From Zhengitettix transpicula (taxonomy: Eukaryota; Arthropoda; Insecta; Orthoptera; Tetrigidae), in contig CM073590.1 of assembly GCA_037074705.1 (NCBI GenBank), forward strand, positions 208,984,746-209,048,745: 64,000 bases of DNA. Direction: 5' to 3'. Below the pieces are notes generated by a model that made no database searches, had not been told where the DNA came from, and worked only from the letters and a program-made list of their open reading frames with translations. Position 1 is the stretch's first letter, and each line of letters begins with the position of its first letter. Below are positions 45,330-57,505 of this stretch, piece after piece. A program made the position numbers and the translations under genes.

Positions 45330-45932
45330 AGTACGTAAAACTCCACACACTAACTCTAGTAACCACATCAAGAATTAACCTCAATGGCAATTTACATTTC
45401 AACCATTCAGTGAAGTTTCACTGGGATTATTTTGGTGACGGTGGGTCGGATTGCGCTCACACTAATGCAACTAATGCCAATTTGATATATAATGTTCTGC
45501 AGCTACTGGCCTACACTACTCATGATACTAAAGCACAATACAATCTTCTGAATCATATCGGCGGGGCTAAAGGGTCTAATAAACGGTCAGATAATTGCAG
45601 CGGTAAATTTAATAAATTCCTACTCGAATGTAAAACACTTAATGGGTACTTATGATATGAATTGTTCAAGTATCACTGTCAATAAATTAAGACCTTACTC
45701 TTATCTAAATTTAAATTCTTTGACTATAAAGGGTACAGAACATTTAACGCAACCTGGGGATCTCCATAAGAAATGTAACAATGCTATATCAGAGCTCATG
45801 AAGTTCCTCTTCCACAGCGTCTGTGCGATGAATACTAACATCCAGACAAAGGAAAGTTTTATGCAAATAGAGTTTACTGACCTAAGGGAACATAATCCTG
45901 TAGGTTACTTAGAAGCAACTTACCCGTGTTAG
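45317..45932 (+). other. Unrecognised long open stretch in two overlapping frames
   Basis: Two plus-strand frames (45317-45655, 112 residues, and 45642-45932, 96 residues) overlap by 14 bases and together cover 616 bases without the AT-biased, stop-rich look of the neighbourhood. The first contains FHWDYFGDGGSDCAHTNATN and LLNHIGGAKGSNKR; the second has MKFLFHSVCAMNTN and FTDLREHNPVGYLE. I recognise no family. One explanation is a single fossil coding region with one frameshift near 45650, such as an unknown mobile-element protein or a captured gene. The other is chance. Confidence 0.25.
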
Positions 45933-46979
45933 TAACGGTTGTAGAATTTTAGTGTATTTGAGGTTCCCGCTGCTTGTCCATTCAAAATCCTGATTTGCGT
46001 TTCGTAAGCGAGAAAAAAAAATCGAAATCCGGTCAATTCAGTTTGCTCCGCATGTGACACACAGCTGATTGTGAAAATATTTACGTGAAATTTAGAAGGA
46101 GCTGCTGAAATTTCTGTTGGAGTTTTATACATGCAAATGGCGCTATCTCGATTCGTTAGCTTTGAGAAACGACGAGATCGCAAAATGTAGGCGATCCCGG
46201 CCTACTCGCCAAGCGGAGCGTAGCACGTAGGACGTAGCAAACGTGCTCTTGCCCTCGGTCATTATAAGACTTATTTGCCTATACTAACAAGTCGCATTTA
46301 TGAGCCATTATTCTCGGCGACGTTTTGTGTGCTATATTGAAATGCTGGAATCGCGTCAATATTAAATACGTTAAGGTCATTACTCGCTTAAGAGACCATT
46401 TGAGACGGACAGAATTCCTTAAAATTAATAAGTACCAGCTGACCGTTTAATCCTTTGTGAATAATAAATGAGCTGGGTTGCACTTCACGAGTGATTTTCT
46501 CTCTCTTCTTAAAATCAGTTGCCAGTCCATATTTAAGCAACATTCGAGACCCGGTTTATTCCCACTGTATGTTTTATAACGGCTTCTGGATACGCACCCT
46601 AACTCCTCCATTGCTAATGGACTTGTTTTAATATATTCAGGCTGAATACTAACCATAGATAATAACAATATAGAAAAGGCTAATAAAGGGATTAGGCTCA
46701 GTATTAAATTCCCATATGTATACATATTTATTCTTTTAACGTTTAATTTTTTTAAATATACAGCATATTTCATCCTGTACAATGATTTAATTATATTTAT
46801 TAATTGTAACTCTCACTTCATATTTATTTTTATAATAATATTATTTTCTGTTATAATTCAGTATCTAACAAGATTAATTTATATAGAATATACAAAGTAA
46901 AATAATCGACTTTCACGTCTTTTATATCTTTGCATATCAATTAACTTTTTAATATTCAATTTGAAACAGGTGAAAAATA
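45933..46979. other. Non-coding stretch
   Basis: The minus-strand frame at 46447-46782 includes a hydrophobic LILSLIPLLAFSILLLSMVS segment but has no family match, no nearby splice context and lies in AT-rich DNA, so I do not call it a gene. Confidence 0.45.
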
Positions 46980-47226
46980 AATATTAAAATTAATCTTTAA
47001 TCTTGTCAATATATAAAATTTCATAGACAAATTGTACCCATTCGTTATAATTATTTAACAGAAGCTTTCGTCGTTTTTCTTCAACATATTCATTAACTTC
47101 AGCGTCAAAGCAATGAGTATGTCGAAAAATAACGACGAAAGCTTCTGCTAAATAATTATAACGAATGGATATATTGTGTCTATTAAAATTTATATATTGA
47201 CAGGATTAAAGGTTAATTTTAATATT
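46980..47226. mobile_element. Compact foldback element (~247 bp)
   Basis: Two arms of about 112 bases are reverse complements with few mismatches. AATATTAAAATTAA opens both arms, followed by CTTTAATC, TGTCAATATATAAA, CCATTCGTTATAATTATTTA and AGAAGCTTTCGTCGTT. They are separated by a loop of only about 20 bases (near 47096-47115). Transcribed, it would make a long imperfect hairpin. It has no coding capacity and could be a MITE or a small-RNA hairpin source. Confidence 0.85.
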
Positions 47227-50042
47227 AATGAACTTAATTATATAAAAGAAAATGTAATATTTTACTTAAATGAAAATAATTTAACCACTGACATGAATCT
47301 TGGCGGGATAACAAATATGCCATACTTGAATTTACATATAAAACTCTAGTTCACAAAAGTCAAAAAGTTTTTTTTCTCAAAATTTCAGTTTATTTCCTTG
47401 ATTTTACTCTACTGTCAAATGAAAAATTTTGTAAATTATTTGTAATATTTTCTAAAGCAATAATTGTTCTTCCCCGTCTTAATAGATGATTTTTAATGTT
47501 TTTGTTTTTTAATGGTCTTTCTACAAGCTCCAATTAACTAGGAGAATGATTTCCGTGTGCACGAGTTTCACTACTTAGCCAAATTCAGAATCTCATTCAT
47601 CACTTGTGAAATCCTTACAATATACCAAAAGACGCGCCTATAAACCACGAGAGAACTGAGAACGTTCTAACTTTAGAAGCATTTTAACGGCTGGAATGAG
47701 CAAAACATAATAATTAATATTCATCATAGATTAAAAGCATCTGAAAATTCAATTAGATTCTTCAAATACTTGAACAGACAATGTGATACGAAACATAAAA
47801 ATTTATTAAATTAAGAATTAGGTAAAAGGCATCTTTAAAAGTTGAGTTACTAAAATTAACCTACATCTCTAAATTTTATATTCGTTTATAAATATCAAAT
47901 AACTGTACAAGAATCTGTATTGTCATAAGTAGATTAATTTAAATAGCTTTACTATTTTAAACTTAATTCACATCCACAGCTTATCATTTTCGAACTTAGT
48001 TTTCTACCGTTTCCCCCGATTGGTAGATTGAAATGTAATCCTTGTGGAAGTATGTTCATTTAAGTTTAAATCGATCCGGGAAGACTCACAGACAATGCGA
48101 TACAGATATTTCTATATTGGTAACCGTGTATATTTCTATTCCAACCTCCACTTTTGTCTACGGGAAACCTTGAACAAGTTGTCCATCATTGGTCAGCCGA
48201 TGGAAGGCGACAGCCTTCTGGAACGTCAGACCTCTAGGCCACGACATTCACAAACACACAAAAAGAGTCCTGCACCGTCGATGTGCATAGATCTTTAATT
48301 GCACAAGCTCATCAGGTGTTTCGTGACCCGTTATCGAAAATTTGCTAACTCACGTTTGGACTAGTCAGTGTTAGTTGTCTTGGCAGCTATCGAGAAGCGT
48401 CTGTGTGATTCTTCCAAACTACCAGGGCATTTTAAAATAACCCTCATAAATACCTGTATCAGAGACTTGGACTGGAACCATAAATGTTGTTTCAAATGAA
48501 ATTTTGCAAATGAGGATGGAAAAATTTACCAGAAATTTTAGTATGGCTTTCTTGGTTCATCAGATGGTTCTCGACTTTTTCCTTTAATAAAAATTTTTTG
48601 ATTCGGGTAGTCTCATTAGCGGGACATGTCAAAAGAAATCAACTGCAACAAGGATTCAATAGTTACGCTTTAAGTAATTACATTCTTGTGATGAATGCTG
48701 ATGGACACGAGTTGGACGCTACAAAGGCTTCAGATTCTAACGACAAGGCGAAGCGTCGACTTGAATCTTATCCATTCGCTAACAGGACCCGGCTAAAATT
48801 TGATTTAATGATAGAAACGTGATTGCGGTTTTATGGAGACTTGGTGCACCGCTTAAGTGACCATCCGAAAGTGTCTGAGTTAATTACGAAGAACTCCACC
48901 TTGACATCGTTATTGCTTCATGTGGACTGCTGCCGGCGATGGAAGACTTATTACAAATTGCCGTAATTGAGTCCTAGGCCCTGGCGACGTGGGGAGCCAG
49001 TTTTTTTGAGGGACTCTGATTTACGCTGGCATGTCTCGACTGTCACGGCGATTTATCGAGCCTCCCTCGCCGATACGAATTGCTAAGCAGTGCAATTGCG
49101 GACTCATTCTCTTGTCTCGCTGTTCTCATTAATTCCAAATAATGCATTTTCTTCCATGCTGCCGTGCCGAACTTATTTTATATGGGGAGAAATAGTTTTC
49201 CAACCTTTCCCTTCTTTAAATTTCCCTTAAAACACATTTCAATTCATAGTTAAGGATAAATCTTTGAGATGATTGTTCCTCGGGTTTCCAATTCTTGCTC
49301 TCGAACTTCCTTAATTTGGTTTTGTCATGTTTCTCCAAATATGGACAGAAATTTTCCTTATCAAACTATCAGAAATTTTTCAGTAGAGTAACGTGAGACA
49401 CACGAAATATCAATCTCAGACGAAAAAGCGTCGCTGGTTATACTCCAGATCGCTTTTAAAATTGTGTGAAGGTGATTAAAATATAATATTTTAATTAAAT
49501 TATTTTATAAGTATAAGTATAAGTATTGGTGAGAGCGCAAAGAAGAAATTAAAAGAAATTAAACAGAAATACATATTATGTATTATACATAGATATTTTA
49601 ATTCGTTATTAGTATGGAAATATGCAAATTTTAATATAAACTATGTAGGTAGAGAAGTAGCCAAATAAGAGACAAAATTAGTGATAAAATACGTTTTTAT
49701 TTTTTTGTTACTTTTAGCATAGATGGTTTTTATTTTATTATTTATTCATAAGCTACTGACGCGAAATACCGTTCGTGATAGACTAGGGTTCCAAATACCA
49801 ACTGTAAATTCCGATTTAAGTCCAGTTCTCGTGAATGCTACGACGAAGTCCTAATACAAGGTCATTGGCGCTTCATTGCCGTTCCCTATAAACCAAAGGA
49901 GAATTGTAACACTGGCCACGTAGTTCTCAAAAACGTGAGTGTGTCATGTACGGTGACAGTCTAAATTTCTCAATAGCTGATAATTATCAATGTATTCTGT
50001 TAAAAAATAATTAGAATTTATAAGAAAGCATTTTTTTTGGGT
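47227..50042. other. Non-coding stretch
   Basis: Frames at 48044-48298 and 48598-48822 have more balanced composition than most but no domain. Positions 48900-49120 are GC-richer and unique within the window. Confidence 0.45.
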
Positions 50043-50292
50043 GTAGACATGCTATGTATAGGGTAATCCACATAGTGGCAACTCCCCTCTTATAGCATAG
50101 GAAAGGGATTTGAAAGGGGGGATACGGAAGGGTGGAGGAAGGTAGCCAAGGGTAACTAGGGCCCCCGGGCTATGGTTTAAGGATCCTACCCGGCATTCGC
50201 CTAAAAGAAATGCAGGACAAACCCTAGAAAAACCTACATCAGGTAGGTCGGGCATTTGGTACTTGTCCCACGCCCTTCCGATCGCGGGAGAA
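50043..50292 (-). mobile_element. Retroposon family, copy H (truncated)
   Basis: Starts after a T-run with a rearranged GTAGACATGCTATGTATAGG in place of the usual CAGGCTACATG, then is collinear: AATCCACATAGTGGCAACTC, GGATACGGAAGGGTGGAGG, GGATCCTACCCGGCATTCGC and CCACGCCCTTCCGATCGCGG. It stops at 50292, so about half of the element is missing from its distal (5') side. Confidence 0.85.
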
Positions 50293-51547
50293 AGCATGGC
50301 ATTGGTATTCTATTAATACTCTTCCGTACTAAATAACATTCGGGAAACTTGTTTTTTACAGAAAAATTAATTAGCGTTACATTTCTAATGTGTAAAACAT
50401 CTTTATGTTGCTGATAGAACAAATTGAGATTCCACGTCAAACTTACTAAATTTCAACTCATCGGTGGAATAGAAAACCTTTAGTACACTACAATATATAG
50501 AACATGGTCTGAAGGGGAGAAATTACAGTTAATATGCTATATTCGTAATCAAAATTAGGTTAGTTTGCATTTTGCATTCTTAGACGAATTATTACTGTAA
50601 TAGGTCAATAAACCTAATCGTCATTTCTTTAACTCCGTAAGTTGCTTAATATTATATAATATACAATCATGATACGGACATATTATAAATCATCTAATTT
50701 ACCAGGAAGTGTTGGAATACTATGGAGAGAGTCTCTTTAGATGCGTGTCTTGCTTTCTACAATTCCTCTGATCAGCATTACGTCTCAATCTCAATATATT
50801 ATCGAACATTCGCATTCGTTTTACAACCGGGAATTATGCCCAACATAATGTATGCAGTTGGTCCCGAGTCCTCTTCCTACACACGTCTTTGCAAAGTTCA
50901 CCACGGCCATTTGGGCAAGACACAATCGAGATTCGTGACTGAAAATTTATATTAAAGATTAATTTTTCCAGACACGAAATCAACCAAAATATGACACGCA
51001 GGCTCTGAGGAATGTCTCACAAAGTAAATATATATGTTTTTAGTTTATATGAAATTATTGTAGGATTATTTTTAAACTCTGATGGCTGTAACGTACAAAG
51101 AACAAGCCTCACAAAGTTTCTAAAATGCTCAATTTATAAGATAATTGTCCAATAAATCTTTTTCTGCGAATAGTGGTAAAGAATTCATTGTCAATGGTTT
51201 TATAGATGCGTAATAACTGCGTTTGTGGGTGCGACTGCTCAAGAAAGACCGGACCTCAGATACACTCGGGATTTCGTTACACCAATTAATCCGTTCATGT
51301 ATATCTTTGGATACATTTCTACTAGAAAGACCATGGAATTCCTTAGACGTTTATGCCACCACTCTTCACTCGTCACCTTCAAAATTCAACCATTACCGCA
51401 TCAAGCGACTGTATATGTAACACCAGCCTAATTTACGTTTGAATTTTAACGCATTTTGGACCCGTAGACAGTCGTCTCTCTGAAGCAGAATTTTTAATAC
51501 GTTAGAAGAGTTGCGAACATCCGGAAGATGAACAGCTGTGTTCACTA
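50293..51547. other. Non-coding stretch
   Basis: No gene, RNA or repeat recognised. Confidence 0.5.
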
Positions 51548-51754
51548 TAGTGCTTTTCAAATGGGAGTCGATTTTACCTTGAAGCCCTTCCTTGCGCCGA
51601 CGAATCAAATTCGTGCGACGTTGTCACATATTGTTGTCCATGAAGCTGCAGTAGGAGTTCGTTGTCATTTTTTTATTGACGATGTTGCAACGTTGGTCTA
51701 TTTCCCTACTCTGATTCGCTGACAGCGAGAACAGCTTTCATTTGAAAAGCACTA
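51548..51754. mobile_element. hAT-like MITE (207 bp)
   Basis: TAGTGCTTTTCAAATG at 51548 is repeated in reverse complement at the right end (CATTTGAAAAGCACTA, ending 51754). This end form, in the style of YAGTG-TTTTCAA, is typical of hAT elements. The expected 8-bp duplication is not clean (GTTCACTA against TAGATATA). Alternatively TA flanks both ends, which would fit a Tc1/mariner-type MITE. Internal partial palindromes are visible and no transposase is encoded. Confidence 0.65.
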
Positions 51755-54700
51755 TAGATATATTTATTTAATTGCATTGGTCAATGCGCGGTTGGAATGT
51801 GTAAAATCATAAAATGAAGATTGACACACTATAATACCAACATGAAAAGAAAGTAAATGTGGAAAATAAAGTTCCATGACACCTATAAAACTAATAAATA
51901 TTAACTATATTTAAGACTATAAACCGCGTCTTACACTTCTCAGCACTTCTTCTCACTGCACTTCATTTAGTACAATGCTTCACAGATTAAACCATAATAC
52001 CCTTATTAGATATTATTTTATTTTCATGGCACTAAATCTATTAATCGAAATATTATTTTTACAATAAATCCCTATAATAATTCGTTAATCTTGTTCTAAA
52101 CGTCAGTGTCACACTCATTCGTCTCATTAATTACCCTTCCTCTCTATTTCAATTCCTTTTATTCCATTTATACAACATTTATTTCTTCTTCACATGAGGA
52201 AATGAAAACCCTGAACACTATTATCTCTGAAATGAAAAATATTCGTCTGATTGAAAAAAATGAATAAGAAAGATAGCCAATTCAGTCAAAAAAGTGATAT
52301 TATAAATACTACAAAATAAATAAATATTCACTATTATCACTGTATTAAAGAAGAACGGTTTCTGTGTAACACTGGCTGTGAATGACTACGGGCTTGTATT
52401 AAAAATACCTGGTACTACTATCATTTGGATTGCTTGGTATGTAAATATTCAACACTTCTAAATATCAGCAAACGATTTATTTCATTTTTATGGTTAAATT
52501 TCCATTTTATATTGCGTATTTAATATCTAATTAAGGAACAGTATGCTTCTAAAAGCGTTGCTGATGTCGTTTCGTAAGTCATTTAGCTCAGGTCTAACCT
52601 TCCAGGCACATAAAATAAATTATTCGAACTACGTGCGATCGCTTGGAAAATTTTCTGATCCTCTGGAATTGGCGTCGTAAGCGCGTGTTCGTGGACAGTA
52701 ACGCCGAGCCTTTGATAGTTTAGCGTAATCGTGGCGAAGCATAAATCGAGGCGGCAAATAGCGGAGATGCTATCAGGTCGCGCGTGGGACTCCTCTAAAA
52801 TCAATTTACGACCGGACAGCCGTTCACGTGGGACTCCAGACTAGTCCAGTTCATTTGCACCTTCTCTCTTCCTGGTCTGCTTTCTTCATCGGTCCTTCTT
52901 CGTACTCGATCGCCTCAATTAACAGGGCCGCGCCGATGCGGTGAAATTGCTTTCTTTTTGACAGCGCACCGCTCCAACGGCTCGTCGTTAAGTCCCGATT
53001 GATCTACTACAATTTAATGATCTCCAGGTTAATAGAGCGATCCGGTCGAAACATTTATCTATAGCTAGGTTCCTACCTTTCATTAAGGCGTCAGCGAAAC
53101 TCTTAATTAAGGAGACGTTACGATAACAAACTTTATTCGTTATTCCCATAAACACGTTTACGCTGAAATCCAATTTAATTAAATTGGAATTCATTTCCTT
53201 GAGAGAAAAAGGTAACGGGGACGGGAAGTTTTATAATTCTTGCATAACAAAACAAACTTTAGTTCCATAGGCTCTACCAGTTATTTTCATTTAAGATATT
53301 ATTAAATCTGAATTCTAAAAAAAAATAGCTTACGGGAGTGATAGGGAGATTAATTATACTTTTTGATGATTTTAGTACATTTATATGTAAAACATGCTTA
53401 AATTTAGTGACAGACAGAAAAATCTGATCCGAACACATTTTTCTCAATAATAATGATAATGTCCGTAGATGCTGTACGGAAGCCAATCTTCAAAGATGTG
53501 AATGTGTCAGGGTGAACACTTTTTGTTTATTTTAGTGTTATATATAAATATTTTCATATAAGTGCTGCTACATTGTATATAATCATTCGTTTATATTATT
53601 TATAGTAAATGCCAAGCATTTACAATCATTTATCTTCCAAATAATAAAAGCTATAACATAGACTTAGTTCGTATTGGTTAAAGAAATTAACGACCTTTCC
53701 AGACAATTTAAAATATAAATTATCTGAAAACTTCGATAATTTCTATAATTTACATGTTTAATAAAACACCCGAAACTATAAATATTATTTGTAAACATAC
53801 TTGAATAACTCATTCTGGCTATTTACATTATAACTGACTTCTACACGTGGGATTCATAATTCAGATTCTTCCATAAATTCTTTTGTAGAATAGAAGGAGA
53901 GTCCGAAAGTAAATCAGGTTATCTCAGCTTTAAACTGACTTGCGACAGTTTGTTTAAGATAGAAATACTTCAATAATGTACACCATTCTGAGAAATTGAC
54001 GATGATTTATAGTTTTGGACAAATTGTTTGTTTTTCGTGTTGTAGTCATGAATATCAGCGTTTACAATAAATAAGTGTATATTTACAATAACAAATTACA
54101 TTAATGAGTGAATGTATTACCAAAAAGACTAAAAATACCCCCTTTTTTTTCGAATAAACTTGAAGGTTTGTGATGTGACCCGACATTTTGATCGAAAAAC
54201 ACGTTTTTTGAGCACCTAAAAATCTTGTCTTTGTTTTATAAATTGCTCCAAAATATAATTCCATAGAAACAATGAAAATACTAAATGTAAAATATTTTTC
54301 CTTTTTTTTTTTAAAAAAAGTATCTTTAGTGAATGACGAGACCAATTTAACTTATTATTCAGTAAGAGAAATAAGAACTTAGCGCATGAAGTTACATTAA
54401 AATTTTGTCAATTTTATTTTTTAATTTACCGGTAATAGACTCAAATTACTCTATAACAATTAATCAAGGAACTACGTCTCGAAATTTTGTTAAAAAAATT
54501 AGTTTCTGTCCAATAGTCAACTGATAATATCAATATGCCGATGGAATAATTAAAGTTTCAAGAGAAGAATATGACAGCGATGCATCTCTTTTTCCCTGTA
54601 AAAAAATATTATTTTCTTTTCATTGTTATGTACAAGATTATCAACGATGACTTTTCCAACTAGGATAAATTATTTTAACCCACTGAAATAAAATTCTCAG

Positions 54701-54929
54701 CTTCGGCAAAACTTTGTTCGAAACGTGATTGTTCACGTATAAAGACTAGCGATGCGTCACGGTGGCGTATTCACATGCCTTGTTAATTGTACCAGTAACC
54801 ACAAGTAACAAAACGTTCACACTCTCCGTATGAGTAATAGTAAAGATTATGTATCAGTGTGAATTCGATGAGAATATCGGGTTGGCGACGAATCTCTTTA
54901 TATCCGTTCAACAACTATAAATCGGAATA
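51755..54929. other. Non-coding stretch with a dispersed repeat and a GC-richer island
   Basis: 52240-52310 is the second copy of the repeat described at 15565. Positions 52640-53000 are clearly GC-richer than the flanks and contain CGCGCC/GGCGTC-type blocks but no gene-like frame. The remainder is AT-rich and unassigned. Confidence 0.5.
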
Positions 54930-56242
54930 CCACTGTGATCAAAAAGTAAGGTGAAATTGTCATTTCAAACTCCCGGGTATTAGGAAGGCAGGTAAATTTT
55001 TTTTCCTAGGTTGGTAGGACTGTCTGTAATATTTGCCAAGCGTCTATTTGTTAAAAAGTTTTATTATCTCCGATTTACACGTGTTTTTGTAAATAACCAA
55101 AAGTGAATTTATCGATTTTGGCAATCGGTGATTTTTTTGAGCAAAGAACTTTCATCAAATTTTGTTTGCGGAACGAATATTCTTGTGCGAACACGTTGAA
55201 AATGTTCCGGAAAGCCCTTGATGATGAAACTATGGCACAAAAAAAAACGTTTATAAGTGGTACAACGAGTTCAAAGAGGGCCGTGAACGCGTTGAAGACG
55301 AACCGCGCTCTGGACGACCATCAACGTCTACCGACGAGGGCCACGTCCAAAAAATCAAAGATTTGGTGCTTGAAAATTGTCGATGGACAATTAGAGACCT
55401 CGCTGATAGTGTTGAAATATCATTTGGGTCAGCCCAAACCATTTTGAAGAATGTTTTGTGTCTCAAATGCGTCAAGTCTCGATTGGTGCCAAAATCGCTG
55501 AATTTTTTGGAAAAAAAAGCGTCGCGTTGATGAGTGTGAAACTTTGCTGTCTGACTATCAGGACCACTTGAAATGCATCATTACTGGAGACGAGAGTTGG
55601 ATTTACGCATACGACCCTGAAACCACCGACCAATCCAGCGAATATCATGCAAAAGGTGAAGCAAGACCGAAAAGACCACGGCAAAGTCGATCGAAAATCA
55701 AGGTCATGTTGACAGTTTTCTTTGATTATCGTGGTGTGGTGCACTATGAATTCCTTTCGCCGGGCCAAACTATCAACAAAGAATATTATTTGAGTGTTAT
55801 GCGTCGTTTGCGTGAAGCTATTCGTCTGAAACGAGGAATTATTGGCGAACAACTCTTGGTTCCTTCATCACGATAATGCACCATGTCATAATGCATTGGT
55901 TCTTCGCGTCTTTTTTGCCAAAAACTCGACTCATATCGTTCCGCAACCACCGTATTCGCCTGATTTGGCTCCGTGCGACTTCTGGCTATTCAGGAAACTC
56001 AAAAGACCAATGCGGGGACGCCGTTTTGACGTGATTGAGGAGATAAAAACCGAATCGAAGAAGGTCTTGAAGGCTATACCGGAAAAAGACTATTCCGACT
56101 GTTTCGAAGACTGGAAAAAGCGTTGGAAAATAGTGCGTTTTATCGGACAGGGTTACTTTGAAGGGGATGAAATTGATTTGGAAGAATAAATAAAGAATTT
56201 ATATTTTATAAATAAATTCATCTTACTTTTTGCTCACAGTGA
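54930..56242 (+). mobile_element. Defective mariner, copy 1 (1313 bp)
   Basis: The left end CCACTGTGATCAAAAAGTAA and the inverted right end TCACTGTGAGCAAAAAGTAA are flanked by TA on both sides (54928-54929, 56243-56244). Ends, length and the enclosed transposase remains define a full-length mariner of a lineage different from the one at 39406. The copy at 58802-60102 is closely related and oppositely oriented. Confidence 0.92.
55124..56189 (+). pseudogene. Mariner transposase pseudogene, copy 1
   Basis: The start codon corresponding to that of the sister copy reads ATC. Frameshifts occur in an A-run near 55240, near 55508 (another A-run) and near 55832. The pieces remain easily recognisable: EQRTFIKFCLRNEYSC at the N-terminus, an EGRERVEDEPRSGRPSTS linker and a GSAQTILKN helix-turn-helix. 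GDESWIYAYDPET carries the first catalytic Asp, LHHDNAPCH the second and YSPDLAPCDFWLF the third. Thirty-four residues separate the last two, so it is DD34D. It ends DEIDLEE before TAA. With three shifts it cannot make active enzyme, although the catalytic residues themselves are all kept. Confidence 0.9.
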
Positions 56243-56244
56243 TA

Positions 56245-57505
56245 TATTTTACCCTTTATTTGCCTGAGCAACGTAAAAATAAGACGTAGATCTGATTGGT
56301 AGGGAAAGAGTTAATTGATCGCAACCTTCATAGAGGTTTCTAAGGATAGGCCAAAACTATGTAATCCATTATCAATATATTTTTTATTCCGAATATTTTT
56401 TTTTGGTGAATCATAATTTCAGCTTTTTGATACCGAAGCATGTATTTGTCAATTAATTCCCTGTAAGTATTAATAGGTTCGATTGATTTTATTGTCTATA
56501 ATCATGTATTTTTCTAGTGACAGTTCATCTGTAATTGTTTAAATATTGCACCAATTTCTTTAATCGTCCACGTCAAACGTAATATATAATCTATTGTTAT
56601 AATATTTTTTTTCATACTAATACAAGAGTTTGTCATTTCGCAAATAATGTGATTCCGCTGTGAAATTTATATATATTCATAATAATAATTTTTGTAGCTT
56701 GAAGCTATTTATTTCATTTTATTTTCCGCAGATATTAGCCTGTCCACTTGTTTTTCGTTCGCATTTCTCATTAGATGCAACATTAAAAGGGTTTCATACA
56801 TTTTAATGTATCCTAAAGGAATTAGTATGTAATAGGACTGGCTATAAATAATCGAGTTGAATGTTGATCCAGACATTTATTGGTCTCGGTCATATTATCC
56901 TGTTTGTTTTGAAAGCTTCCAAAAAACGCACGTCGAGTGTTGACGGCGATAAAAGTTAGTTCGCTTTCGAGATGGCGTCGTTCGTAATTAGCCTGTGTGT
57001 AAAGTGCTTATTGGACAGGAAGCGTGTTGAAATCCGACAGAGGCGAAGAGACAGAAGACTGGCATTAGAGAGAAACTGTCCGTTGGAATTAGCATCAGCG
57101 TAGGCAGACATTAACGACGTCGCTTGTAAGCCAGTTTCCTCGCGGTCACATTTTCCCCGACGCTTTCAGTTGTATTAACGACATTAACGCGTAGAATAAT
57201 CACGGTTTTACAATTCTTCATCCGAATTGCTTCGCCGTTCTTGGTTAACGTTGCACAAGTTTGGTTTCGAGCAGCGAATGTTGAGAGGTCGTAGACCTGC
57301 CTCAGTGTAGAAATTTATTATAAGAGTATGCTGTTGGGAATTCAGAAGGGCCAGGATATCGTGTTTCAACTGACCAGAACGTCCGGAGAATTTTAACCTC
57401 TTACTCAGAAAAAAAAAATTGTTAAAATATTCAGATTCCGCTTCTTTTAACTATTGATAACTTCATTGACTCCAATTATTAGTCATCACTATAATTATAT
57501 TAAGA
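56245..57505. other. Non-coding stretch with a GC-richer island
   Basis: 56920-57260 is GC-richer and unique in the window, with no gene-like frame; the rest is AT-rich. Confidence 0.5.

Noticed and set aside
46447..46782. 111-residue frame with a hydrophobic segment resembling a membrane protein
   Set aside because: AT-rich hydrophobic composition is expected by chance here and nothing else supports a gene.
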